Source: Gonium pectorale
Taxonomy: Eukaryota > Chlorophyta > Chlorophyceae > Chlamydomonadales > Volvocaceae
Length of the DNA: 64,000 bases
Direction of reading: 5' to 3'
Assembly: GCA_001584585.1 (NCBI GenBank)
Contig: LSYV01000003.1
Span: 1,486,851 to 1,550,850, forward strand
Under the pieces are notes generated by a model, which did not search any database, was not told where the DNA came from, and was given only the letters and a program-made list of their open reading frames with translations. Position 1 is the stretch's first letter, and each line of letters starts with the position of its first letter. Both the position numbers and the translations under genes were made by a program. Below are positions 9,356-21,351 of the stretch, piece by piece.

Positions 9356-12300
9356 ATGCCTGTCTTTTGGATGCAGGGGAAGGTACACCGCAAAATGCAG
9401 AAGCCGGGGGTGCGGAGTACCCGCGGCTGGCAGCTACGTGGCGCGTGTCGCCACCGCGGGCTCAGCCTTCCACACCAGGCTGCACAGCCAGTGTGGCACT
9501 GCAACCTCGCTGCGGACTCCCTTACGCCGCTAGCGCGGCAGACGCAGCTTGCAGCTGTCGGCTTGGGGGCAGCGGCAGGTGGTGTCACGGGTCCCTCGGG
9601 GGCTGCTGCAGCAGTACAGCTTCCAGGCACTGTCGGGCGGCATGCCATGTGTTCACCAGTACGCATGCTCGGACAGGCGACGAGCAGCTCGAGGGCATCT
9701 GTCGCAGCGGCAGCAACGGACGTCGCGGCGGGCGGACTGGAGGAGGAATGGGAGCAGGAGATAGACGGTGCGTGTGTCCGTTCTCCGTTGGTCGGACACC
9801 CCAGCCGTTGGTTGTTGCCGTTGTTGGCGGCCGGTGCCTTGGGGTAGAGGGTTGGAAGGCATTTCCCTTGTGCCTTGGGGTGCGGAGCGTCGGGATCAGA
9901 GAACAGCTGTTGCACCGCACTCGTGCATCGCACCAAGCAACTGTCTCTGGTCTCAGCCTTGGCCGCTCGGTCGAGCGCGTTGCCGACGCGCCACCCGACC
10001 CGTTGACTTAGGCTCTAGCCTCCGTCACTTCCTTTATTGTACATAAAGGGCCTCCGCGAAACAGTGTGTTCAGCGAAGCGTCCGCCCACCGTGCAGCTCT
10101 GTGCACGGCGCTCCCCGTCATCCTCTTGACTCTGTGTCGGGCTGAAGCCTCCCACGTCGCTGCCCCTGTCCTCCCACGCCGCTTCGCCCGTACTCTTCTA
10201 CCCGCCCCTAGAGCTTATGAAGCTGGTTCAGCTGCTGCCCGCGGGCGTGCGCAGCGCCCTGGAGGAGCACCCGCAGATGCTGGAGCTGCTCGAGGTGGTG
10301 ATGGACCTGGGCCGCCCCCCGCTGGCGCGTTTCCCCGCGGGGGACGTCAAGCTGTCCACGCAGCCCATTAGCGCAGAGGACCTCGACTTCGCCGTGCACC
10401 AGGTGCGAGGTAGCTCGGCGACACCCCCGCACCCAGCACAGGCGCCACTCACCCACCTGCCCCGTAGAATGTTTTGGAGGGCCGGTCCTGACGCGCTTTG
10501 CCTCCCCATGCCGTGATGGTGGTGCTTCATGTGGGTCGTCCGCGGGGCCGTCTCCTTCGATACACGTGTTGGCGCCCGCCGCCGAGCCCTCCCCCGCCCT
10601 GTGCGTGTCGGGGTATCACAGGTGGGCGAGTTTGGCGGCGACAACCGCGCAGGCATCGACCGCACGCTGCACCGGATCTCGTGCATGCGCAACCGCACCG
10701 GCCGCATCATCGGCCTCACGTGCCGGGTGGGCCGCGCCGTCAAGGGCAGCGCGCTTATGGTGCGCGACCTGGTGCTGTCAGGTGGGCGGCAGGGCAGGGG
10801 CTCGGGGCGCTGCCTTGGCTTGGAGGAGACGGGAGACGCAGCTGAGGACGTTCCACACACTGTTACAGGCGTTACACGCGCTGCTACGGTCGGACAGCAG
10901 GCTGTGGGGAACAAGCGCTTCGGCGGCGTGGGCAACCGCACACCGCACCACTGTCGATTCCCGAATCGTCCCCGCCCGTTGCCACACCGTATGGCTGCCC
11001 CGCGCCTCCCCGCCTGCCTCCACGTCAGGCGCCAGCATCCTGCTGCTGGGCCGGCCTGGCGTGGGCAAGACCACCGCCATCCGGGAGGTGTCCCGCATGC
11101 TCGCCGACGAGGCCACCAAGCGGGTGGTTATCGTGGACACCTCCAACGAGATCGGCGGAGACGGGGACATTCCCCACTCTGGCATCGGCCGTGCGCGGCG
11201 CATGCAGGTCGCCGCGCCCGAGGCGCAGCACCGGGTCATGATTGAGGCGGTGGAGAACCACATGCCGCAGGTGGGTAGAAGGGCGGGTTTGGAGGGAAGG
11301 GGTGGGCTTGCGCGCTTGCCGGGGCTTCGGCATTGCCGAAAGACCAGAGAGGTAGGGAAGGGGCAGGAGGGAAGGGGATGCAGGGGTGTGCGTGGCCAGG
11401 TCGGGGACGGTGAGGGCGGGGCGGGTTGGGTCTCGTATCGCTCATGCAGAGGAGAAACCGTTAAAGCCCGCTCCACTCATGGGTTGCGACGCGCGCGGGC
11501 GGTTGGCTTAGCCTGGGAGGCCCATCACAGCGTGCGGCTTGCTAAGAGCAGCCTGCCGAGCAGCCGTCACCGCTCCCACTGCGCGTACTGAACGACCGCC
11601 CCCCAACAGAGCTCCAGATGTGGTGTTTTATGCGGCGCTCTGCAGTCTGAAGGTCTTTTTTGGACCTGCACCGGCCCTGACCGCTTGTGCGCAGGTGATC
11701 GTGATTGATGAGATTGGCACGGCAGAGGAGTGCGCGGCGGCCCGCACCATTGCTCAGCGCGGTGTGCAGCTGGTGGCCACCGCGCACGGCAACGAACTGG
11801 AGAACGTGATCAAGAACCCCCAGCTTGCCGACCTGGTGAGGGACGGGGGGGGGGGTCTGACCGGAATGGAAACGGGGGGAGGTTGTGGTAAGAACGGGGG
11901 GGGGTAAAGCGAATACTGGAAACGGGTAGCGAAGTCTTGTGACGCCGAATCGCAGTATGGGTTAATGAAAAATTGATACTGTAGCGGTGGGCGGATGGTG
12001 GGGGGAGCTGGGCAGCGCGAGGCAGTGGAGGGACGGGCCCAGCGCACTAGGCCTTGTTGCCTGGGCACATATGCATCATGTGCAGTTTGGGGCAGCAGGA
12101 ATGTAGAGCGCGATGCGGAGCGGCGGGAGCGCCATGCTCACCCAAAGCAAGTGCGAGCGAAGGGCAGCCGCACTGAGCAAGGTTGGCTAGATTGTGTGGC
12201 TGCATGTTAGCGATCGCCTTGTCTGCACACTCCCTTCCGCCGCAATAGGTAGGAGGAATCCAGTCTGTGACCCTGGGCGACGACGAGGCCAAGCGGCGGG

Positions 12301-14588
12301 GCGTGCAGAAGAGCATCCTGGAGCGCGCTGCGCCGCCCACCTTCGATGTCTGCATAGAGATGCTGGAGCGGACCAAGTGGCGCGTGCACCTGGACGTGGG
12401 GCAGGTACGGGAGAGAAACAGAGCCAGGGGTTGGGCAAAAGCAAAGCGAAGGTCAGACTCGGACAGTTGCCGTCTCGGGCTGCGCAGCCGCTACGGCGCC
12501 GCGCGGAGGCGCCCGCGCGAATGAGTCTAACCTTGAGGCGGGGAATGTTCGTTACCGCGGGTCCTTAGCTCCTTGGATACGGGCTCGGTTTCCTGCTCGA
12601 AGTCTCCTCCGCTCCCTTCCCTGAGCGCCGTCCCTCAGGCGGTGGACGTTGTGCTGGCGGGCGGCGACGCGGGCGGCCAGGTGCGCGAGCGGGCTAACGA
12701 CGGCACCATCCTCAAGTACAACTATAACCCCGCCATCAGCGGCGTCATCCGCGGCGCGGCGCGCAGCCCGGCGGGTGCGCCTGGCGCAGTGCCGTCCGCT
12801 GGCGCCGGCGGCTACGCGGGATCGGGTTCCGGCAACGGCAACGGCGCGGGCGCGTATTCTGCGGCTGCTGCAGGAGCAGGAGCGGCTGGACGTGGTGCCA
12901 CGGCCTCCAGCTGGGAGCCCGGTGAGCGCAAAGGGTTTCCTTGGCGAATCTGGCCGCGCCCCGGAAATGCTGCATGCGTTTGGGGTGGCTATTGGATGCT
13001 CCCTGCCACCCTGGGGCGCTTGTTGGAGGCACGGGGCAAGGATGCAAGGGCCCTGCTCAGCTTGTGCGGCTGTGCCTGTGCTTATGCGTACTCTGCCACG
13101 TCCGCTCGGCCACCGCCCCATCCCCAGAGCTCGCGCCGGGCCCCGTGCGCCCCGCGGGCAACTCCTTCATCCGCACGCCCGTCGCGTCGCTCTCCCCCGA
13201 CGACGCCGACGTTGAGGCCGCCGCGGCCGCTGCCGGCGACGGCGACTTCGGTGCGGGCAAGCGGCTGCGGCGCGTCACTTCCCGCCAGTCCATTGCGGGC
13301 CTGACGGCTGAGGCGGCGCAGCTGCGATTATACCCGTACGAGCTAGACGAGGACGTGCTATGGGAGGTCATGAGCGACATGAAGTTAATCGGCAAGGTAC
13401 GGCGTGAGGCGTGAGAGCGCCATGGCACGTCACGGCCTTGGTGCAAAGCCTGTCCGGGAAGGGGAAGGGAGAGGACCACTGCCACCACCCCGGCGCGGCG
13501 GCGCTGGAAGGTTTTGCGGTAACCCTGCACCCATGCTTCCCCCTCTCTGTGGCGTCAGGTCTTCATCACGCCGTCGCTGGCCGCCGCCGATGCGGTTCTG
13601 GCCCTGCGGGCCAAGGTGAAGCACAACGCGGAGCTGAGGGCCATGGCCAGGGAGGTGAGCAGCGGGGCGGCGGCTTGCGACCGGGATGGGCTCGGGATAG
13701 GCAGTTGCGCACGCTGTGGCTGGCTGGCTGCGTACTACCGCTCTGCTTACGTTGGCAACACGCTACATGCTGCGGACTGGTCACAGCGGGCGCCCGCCTC
13801 CGTCGCTGCAGCCCGCCACTCTGCGCAACACCCCCATTCCCTTTCATGCCCTGCCATGCCCTTAGTGCGGTGTGCCCATCTACGCGGTCAAGACCTCCGG
13901 CTCTTCCAACCTGGTCAAGGCCTTCCGCACGCTGCTCGGCATCGACCCCTCCGCCGGCGGCGCTTTTGGGCACCAGTCCGACGCCGAAGACGCGCCGCCC
14001 TCAGCCGCCTCAACGTCCTCAGTCCTGGCCTCCGTCTCAGACGACGAGGAGGGTGGTGACGCTGGGGGCGCGGTGCGCCGCGGCGGCTCGGTGGCCGGCA
14101 TGGGCGGCAAGGGCTACAGCTACAAGGCGTGGGCGGAGGACGAGGCAATCGAGGAGGCGCAGGGTGCGGTCACGGACATCGTGATTCCGCTGCACCAGCC
14201 CGTGGAGCTGCTGCCGCGTGCGCCCAGCGTGCTGGAGGCGCAGGTGCGTGGGCGGCGGGCAAGCGGATGGCCGCGACACGGCACACGAGCCGCGGGCGGG
14301 GAGGCCAGGGTGCTGTGAGCTGTTGACCGCCGTCGTTCTCCGGCAAAATACGTGCGGAACGGGCCTGGGCCCTGCCAGAATTGGACCTTCGATAATGTAT
14401 TGTCTCCGCCCTACATGATAGTAACGTGCCAGCGTCCGCCCCTGTTGCTGCTCCCACCCACATCACGCCAGATCCGGCTGCTCGAGAGGTACAAGCTGAC
14501 GTACGAGATTGTGGGCTCTGGCACGGAGGCGCGACTCCGGATATTGCCGCGGGTGGGCTCCCCAGCAAACGCAGCCGCGTCTCAATAG
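9356..14588 (+). CDS. SPD1-like: Plastid AAA-type ATPase of the Ycf45/SPD1 family
   Basis: Inferred exons: 9356-9767, 10212-10402, 10622-10781, 11029-11270, 11695-11835, 12249-12404, 12639-12921, 13128-13396, 13559-13654, 13866-14243, 14472-14588 (814 aa). The start is the first ATG after an AT-rich promoter-like stretch; 9371 and 9395 are alternatives. The first ~110 residues look like a transit peptide. [20 protein letters not shown] opens the conserved part. Walker A is GRPGVGKT (about 260) and Walker B is VIVIDEIGT (about 336), followed by [19 protein letters not shown], the SpoIIIAA/Ycf45 pattern. [20 protein letters not shown] near the end matches the family's C-terminal nucleic-acid-binding (R3H-type) region. 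Cyanobacterial and red-algal plastid genomes encode ycf45; the Arabidopsis nuclear homologue SPD1 is needed for seedling plastid development. Odd points: Gly/Ala-rich insertions (exon 7) and Ser/Asp-rich ones (exon 10), long for the family. TGTAA lies at 14622 and 15078. Confidence 0.88.
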
Positions 14589-16640
14589 GGAGCAAAGTGC
14601 TGAGACTGCTGTTGGGAAAATTGTAAACCGCACACCTGACACACAGTTGCAGGCAGGTGCACCGGTTGAAGAGGGCATACTCTAGCCCCCCGCTGAAACT
14701 GCGTACGTCGTGGACTTGCACACTAGAAAGCAAGGGATGCAGGGGCGGGGTAACGCGGGGGGTGCGCGGGGGACAGGGGTAGGTATCGCATCCACACTGT
14801 GTTGGCGAGCTTGTGAGGAGTGCAATGGACCATGGGGAGGCTCTTGATTCGCCTGGTAGGAAGCGAAGCGTCCGTATACAGGGGTTTTACGCCTGCCCAA
14901 AGCTTTGGCATAGAGGGCCTCTTTCTGCGGTGTTCACAGGTTCACAAGACACTCCCCTGCAGTGTTCCCTGTCACGACACATCGTGTGATTTGACAGGAC
15001 GTGTGATATGTGCGGCGTAGTATGGGGCTTGAAGGCTGGAGCTGAGCCTGAGATTGCCCTGCTTTGGCTGGTGTATGTGTAAGCTGTGCACGATCTCGTA
15101 CGATTTCTATGTACGGTAGGCTCTGGCCACGTATTTGAGCGCCGTTTGCGCTGGTCGAGCCGTCGCTCGACACGCTTTCTCTAGCGGACACTGCATGCTG
15201 TGAGGACCCTTAGTCCAAGGTGCAAAGCTTTTGTGAGTGCGACCAAGCATCGTCATGTAGCCTCTACGCGGAAGCGCGCCGCAGCCTCTGCACGCGCCGC
15301 CTGCGCAGACTGCACTCGCTACTCGCTACAACCGTTACCACAACAACCCTCAGGTGCACGCCAGCTGTCCGCAATATGCACGCCACACGATACGTCATGA
15401 CATACCTCTGCAGTGCTTGGCACTTGATGCCATAGAGGGCGCCGCGAGGGCACGGTGACAGTGGTTCGTGTAGACAGTTGCAAGGAATGTGTAGCTCCGC
15501 AGGTGGACTTCAAGTTATTGAGCACCCTGTGGTAAACCTTCGCCCGGCCCGAAGGATGACATGTGCAAGAAGGGTGCAAGTGTTAGCACGACTAGCTCAA
15601 GCGCGGCTCCCAACGATCTGCGGCGCGAGATAGGGATTGTGGGTTGCCTACCTACTGGTGAATGGGATTAAGATGCCGCAAAACCCTCCGGCTCTGGTGT
15701 ATGCAAGGCCTTGCTGGCCTTCCCGTACCCTCCCGTACACGCTGGCTTTGCCGACAAGACCTATGATGTGTAGTCGCCAAAGCTTTGCCCAGCACATCCA
15801 CCATGCTTCAGGGCCAAGGAGGGACGGGCGGCTTGACTGGAGGCCGCTTGCCCAGCTGGTGTATAATGAGGTGTTATGGAGGAGCAGTCCGGCCAGTCGC
15901 CCTCCCAGCCGGGCCCCCAAGACTACAAACAACCATACTGCCTCTTACTACGTTAACGCTCACGATCTCTTAGTAAATAACCTGAACGTCGTGGCCGAGT
16001 TGCCGTGCGCCGGTTGCACCGTTGCAGGCTACAGCGGCAGACAAACTGAAAGCCCGGAAGTTACGGAGCCTTACCTGCATCAAGACACTTGCCCTGCACA
16101 ATCAGTCTACGTAGATGGTAGGTCCAGTCCGGCAGTCCGTCCTCCGGTGTACCGCACCGTTTCGGCTAGGCACCGTTGCTGGTTATCAACGTCATCATAA
16201 TCTTCTTTCATGCAACCGGGGATACACAGAGCGTAGTATCTCCATACTTACTTATAACCTACTGAACTCTTTTGCCCGCTTGCCCTGTCGCCATCGCGAA
16301 GCTATCTGCTTGCCTGCGAAGCTGTTGCTCGTTGGTTGCACCTTACATTCGAGAAGACGCCTAGGGCGAGGTTGTGCAGCCGTAGCTGCAGCCTGTCATA
16401 TCGCTGACTGACCGAGCCCGAGTCCTCTCGTCGTTCTCACCGACTGTGGGATACACGGGCGCTGCTGCCGGCGGCTGGTGTTACAAGCGCTGCGCCGCCT
16501 GCCGCACTGCTGCAACAGCCCAACAGCCAAAAAGCCAGTCTACGATGCTGAGCTGCTAACGGACGGGGTGATGACTTCGCGGCTTGCAGCGTTTGGATAA
16601 GCGCGGGTCTTGCAAGCATGCAAACTGCCTGCTGAGGCGA
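14589..16640. other. Intergenic region, SPD1-like gene to PAPS transporter
   Basis: No coding sequence is supported in these 2 kb; short open frames lack family resemblance and splice logic. TGTAA at 14622-14626 and 15078-15082 can end the SPD1-like transcript. The rest is probably promoter and 5' UTR of the transporter, possibly with an untranslated first exon I cannot place. Confidence 0.5.
15078..15082 (+). terminator. TGTAA polyadenylation signal of the SPD1-like gene
   Basis: TGTAA 490 nt after the stop at 14586-14588. A nearer TGTAA at 14622-14626 is only about 35 nt past the stop, which is short for an algal 3' UTR, so this one is preferred. Confidence 0.4.
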
Positions 16641-19600
16641 ATGGAACGGCCAGTGGTGACGGCGACCTACGGGTCCCCGGCTGGGGCTCACCAGCGTTAC
16701 CCCTACCCACGGAAGCCGCAGCGGTTTGCAGCCGCTGGACAGCACCCGGGGCCGGCGACCGCACGCCTTATGGCGCTGTGCCTCAACACGGAGGTCGCCA
16801 AGGACATTTTGGGTATCATTGTGGTGACAGGAGCGCTGCTGGTGTACGGCTTGTTGCAGGTACGGTTGCGTTGTGGCCCCGTGCGATCAAGGGGAGGGTT
16901 GTGATGAGGTCCGTTTTGCATTGGACTGCTTACGTGTATGCCGCCTGCGCAAGCGCGAGGGCTCCCTACGAAGCGCCCGCTACTGCAGAATAGCCTGTCC
17001 TGGGTATCTCACTTTGTAAGGGCCGTCCTCTATGTGTGCGTAGCAACTGTACAATGTGCATGCGCCCGAGGCAATAGCACAAATGAGATTTCTGCAGGGG
17101 GTTACACTGATTGAGGAGGAGCTGCGTGCCAGGCCTGGTTGGGCGTGGGAGGGGCCAGACCGCACATGCCATACAGTACGGCGAAGGCAATAAGGATGCC
17201 ACTTCCTCTCGCATGGTCCTTCTGGATTAAGCATCCGAAGCTCCTGGGGTTACACGCCGGTGGCGCGCCTCCGGGCAGTGCCGTCTGGAGGCATACGTGC
17301 CGGTGTAGCGTTAGGGGCCGGAGCTCCGCCTGCACGGCCCCAAATCATTTCCCTTTTCCTAACAGACACGCGCCCTCTCCAAAGTCAGCTCATTACCCGC
17401 ACCGCCTGCTCACCGCCCTGTGCTACGCTCCTCTCCTCCCTCCGCCGGCGCCTCCATCGCGCAGGAGCGCATCGTGACGTTTGGCTTTGGCGAGAACAAG
17501 GAGGTCTTCGAGCACAGTATCTTTCTGGTGCTATGCAACAGGGCGGTGACCGTCACCATCGCGGCGCTCTACCTGCTTGCCACCCGCACCGCCACAGCGC
17601 CGGCCGCGCCGCTGACGGCCTACGCGGGCGTGTCGCTGACAAACGTCATCGCAACAGCCTGCCAGTATGAGGCGCTACGCTACGTCTCCTTCGCGGTGCA
17701 GGTGGGCGGAAGGTCCGGGTCCGGGGAGCCGCGGGTCTTGGGGTCGGGGCTTGAGGCTGGGGCCTTGGGCCGTAGGGCGGCTTTCCGTATCTTCAGCAGT
17801 AACGCTTCGGGGTTGCCCCTTCACCCTAGCGGCGCACGCCATCCCAACCTATTGGCGGCATCTGTGGCGTCGGTGGCTGCCCTTCTGTGCACTGCCCGTC
17901 GCTGCGTGGCCTGCCCAACAAGCCAGTCGTTTCAAGCCGCCATCACTGGAGGCCAGAACGGGGTTCTTGTCGTTGGCCTCCCTAGAGTACAGTTGCGGCC
18001 TGCCGTCACCTTTTCTGCAGCTTCGAAAGAGGCCATAGCATGAGCTAGAGGCTCCATTTTGGAACGACCGGTTGGCACTGCTCTCAGCTTACTTTCAACC
18101 CCTGAACCCCAGACGCTAGCAAAGTCTGCCAAGGCGCTGCCCGTGATGCTGTGGAGCACCGTCTACCTGCGCCGCCGCTACAAGCTGCAAGAGTACCTGC
18201 ACGCAACCACCATCACGATCGGCTGCTCCGTCTTCATCCTCACAGGCCACGTGCGCAGCCGCGTGGCCGACCATGCCGCTGCGCACGCAGCCGCTGAGGC
18301 CGCCGCGGGCGCGGGCCTGCACGTTAGCGGCGACGCGGCGTTGGTAGTGATTGGCGGCGGCCTCATGCTGCTATACCTGTTCGTGGATGGCCTCACCTCC
18401 ACGTGGCAGGACTCAATGTTCAAGGGGTATTCGGTGAATGTCTGTGACCAGGTGCGACCAACCTATACGGTAGCCTATGTGCGGAAGGGAAGGAGCCCGA
18501 GGGGTGATGCTATATCATTCGACCCCGCAGAGGCCTATCTTGCGTAGGGGTGAAGTTATGAGCAAGGGTATGGGTTCGGTTTGTGCTTGGCTGAGGCGAG
18601 CCGCTGCTTGGTGTCACCAGCCACAAGCCCTACGATTGCGGGTTGCCTAAGCTCCTCCACCATACGCGTTTCAAGGATCGTGCCGCAGTAGAACTATATA
18701 TGCCTGGAACCCACGCCTGGCCTCTCCCTATTTCCTTGTGGACGCGCATACCGGCGCCGTGCCCGCCCCAAGTTTCGATTCGCACCCATCCTTCCATTGC
18801 CCTCGCTCTGCTTGTCCGCGCTCCAGGTGCTCTATACTGCATCCTTCTCCATGCTGCTCTCCCTGATTGGCTGCATCGCCACGCACCAGCTGCTTCCGGC
18901 GCTGGCTTTCCTAAACCGCAACCCGGAGGCCATCTGGTGGATCCTGGCGCTGTCGGCCGCCTCGGCGCTTGTGCAGCTGGTCATTTCCTGGACCATCAAG
19001 CGATACGGTGCGGTAGTATTCGCCACCATCATGACCACGAGGCAGTTCTTCTCCATCCTGCTGTCATCGGTCGTCTACCTTACACCGCTAACGCTTGGGC
19101 AGTGGTGCGTCGTCGGATGTGGGCCTAGGACGGCAGGGAGCGAAGGGTCAAGGAGCGGGGAGCTGCGTGCTTACAATAGGGAGCAGCAAGGGATAAGCGC
19201 AGAACATTTTATGCAGCCGGGTCCGCAGAGGCTGTGCGGGTGGAGCACAGGGCAGCGGTGACTATTGGGGCCGGTCGGTCCTGCAGATCATGCCTTCAGC
19301 TCCCAAGGCCCTGACCCCGATCCGCAGGAGGTGTTGGGTCGCGGCCCGCGTGCGGCCGCACATCGATCTGCCGACCTGCTTGGCGCGCTGACGCATGCGC
19401 TGGCTCAGCACATCACACCCACTCTCGCCCTTGCAGCTCGGAGGGCATGTGCAAAAACTGTTTGCAAGCAGCTTGTCAACCCTATCCCGCTCACGTCCAG
19501 GGGTGGAACGCTGCTGGTGTTTGGCGCCATCTACGTCAAGGCGCTGCAGCGGTGCACGGAGCATAAACAGCTGCACGGGGTGGCCAAACAAGAGGACAGG

Positions 19601-19881
19601 TGCGCGGGGCTGGGCTGCCTGGGTTACCCTGCGCACATCGACTGCATGGGCCAGCTCCACGGGCCCCGGAGCATTTTTCAGGTGCATGATGCAGCCTACC
19701 CGTGTGAAAAAAGAGAAACCTACCCGTGTACTCCTTGTGCAACTCGAGTCCTCCTTCCGCCACTCGCTGCAGTCCTCGCACCATCGAGGTGCCGTCTGAG
19801 GTCAAAGCCCCGCTGCTGGAGGGCGTGAGCGTTCGGCATGGCGGCGAGGAGCGGCGCCAGACGCAGGACCACGCTGTCTGA
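16641..19881 (+). CDS. PAPS transporter, SLC35B2/PAPST1 type (UAA transporter family)
   Basis: Inferred exons: 16641-16859, 17465-17701, 18113-18451, 18827-19104, 19501-19599, 19773-19881 (426 aa, close to the usual PAPST1 length). It is a multipass Golgi-type nucleotide-sugar transporter fold. Diagnostic stretches are LLQERIVTFGFGENKEVFEH (exon 1/2 join), CQYEALRYVSFAVQTLAKSA, ALPVMLWSTVYLRRRYKLQE, FVDGLTSTWQDSMFKGY and VVFATIMTTRQFFSILLSSV. These follow the order and spacing of animal and plant-lineage 3'-phosphoadenosine 5'-phosphosulfate transporters rather than UDP-sugar carriers. The likely role is exchanging cytosolic PAPS into the Golgi lumen for sulfotransferases. The start is the first in-frame ATG; 16771 is an alternative. 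The last two exons (19501-19599, 19773-19881) are chosen by phase and less certain than the core. A gene for APS kinase, which makes the substrate, lies at 36851-37582. Confidence 0.85.
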
Positions 19882-21351
19882 TGTGCGCTGGTGCGCAAGG
19901 CCGCTTGCGGCAGTGGAAAAATGCCCAGGGGGGTATCCATAGTTTACACAATTAATAAGGTTGCGCGCTCCTTGCCGCAACCCCGCGTCCGGTATTTTCA
20001 GGCGCTGTCCTGTCGCCGACGCATCAGGTCGACCCACCCCACGTCCCAGCGCAGCCTCGTGACCTCGGGAATGCATCCATGCGTGTGATCACCCGAGGAT
20101 CCTCTGGGGTCAATCATCCTCCGTGTGTCACGTGGAGTCAGTGATCCTATAGTTGCTAGACCAATTCCCTTGGATGCCTAAGCGATGAGCGCCGGAAGGA
20201 TGAGTACCCAATAGGAAAGACCATGTTGCCATGGCCGTGGATTGGGACATGGTATTAGTGTGTGATGCGCGGCCACGCCGTGCAATCAGGAACAGCTTCA
20301 TTCAGCACTTGCATTTGTGGGACGCTCTTGAGGAGCCAAATATTTCTCGTTGATATATGGCGTATGTGTGCGGCCTACTGCCGCCGTTAGTTTGTTTCGG
20401 ACGTTATGGGCTTCGCGTGCCAAGCGCAGGACTGCCTTGCCCGGAGGGTGGTTTGGCACGCACGGTGAAGCCTCGTCGGAGTGTGCTTGTGGCACGTTCG
20501 GGGCACCGCCGCTCAATATTTTTATGCCGGCAAGTTCAGGCCGCTAGGTTCGGTGCATTGGCGTCCTTGGTCTCCAACAAGTACGGGGCAGTACGGAGAT
20601 CTGTGGGGCAGCGTGTCTCCAGGTGGTTGGACATTTACGGTAGTCGGGAGCTGTGTCGTCAAGCCTATCGTTGAGCTATGGCTATGGCTTTCAACCATGG
20701 CTACTGAAAGTATTCTGGATTTGTAAGGTGCCCCTATGAACTGCTTGTAGGCCGTGGCGACCGGATCAGCCCAGAGCCGGCTCTGCGATAGCCTCCCGTG
20801 AATGGGACCTATGGGGCTCACAGTCTTGCGCGCCTCCCCTTTCCCAACATTCCCCGCCGCCCCTCCCAAAAGTTTTGTGGACCACAGCGGGGGAAACCAC
20901 ACTTCAACGGACATACACACCCGAAGGCGCGACGTTTTCAGTAGGGCAGGCGCCAGGCGGGCGTCTGCGGGCGGCACAAGAAAAGGCAGGCGAGCGAGGC
21001 AAACGAGCAGACGCCTCGCCCCCCGGTCCTGCCCCTCCCCAGCCATGCTGCGCACGCCCCATCTTCTTGCCCAAGGCGCCCCTACCCATACAAGAGCTGC
21101 GATTCGTGCACATGTACGGCATGTGTATGACCGTAATGGCTGTGCTGGGCCAACCACAGGCTGATCCCAACAAGGTGGCGTTACAGCACGCTAGCAGAAT
21201 CGTGTATGGCTCGACTTGCAGACGTGGTCGATTGCAGCGCGACCTGCAGCGTGCTGGCATTGTTATCGCCGCAAAAAAACAGTATGCATATTGAACATTA
21301 GACTGGTCTGTCAATTTGTCGGAGTACCGAGTTCCGAGTAACGTTCCCACC
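19882..21351. other. Intergenic region with a repeat copy
   Basis: No gene is supported. TGTAA at 20722-20726 is a possible poly(A) signal for the transporter, although about 840 nt past its stop. A diverged inverted copy of the dispersed repeat lies at 20911-20955. A 9-bp inverted repeat (GCGTGCCAA/TTGGCACGC) spans about 20415-20461. The last few hundred bases should include the promoter of the thioesterase gene. Confidence 0.5.
20911..20955 (-). repeat. Dispersed repeat copy C (diverged, inverted)
   Basis: Read on the minus strand, this stretch gives CCCTACTGAAAACGTCGCGC followed by CTTCGGGTGTGTATG, matching the core of copies at 147-230 and 39468-39547. Homology fades on both sides. Confidence 0.6.

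Noticed and set aside
20415..20461. 9-bp inverted repeat GCGTGCCAA/TTGGCACGC
   Set aside because: Too short with a 29-nt loop to claim a functional hairpin in sequence of this composition.
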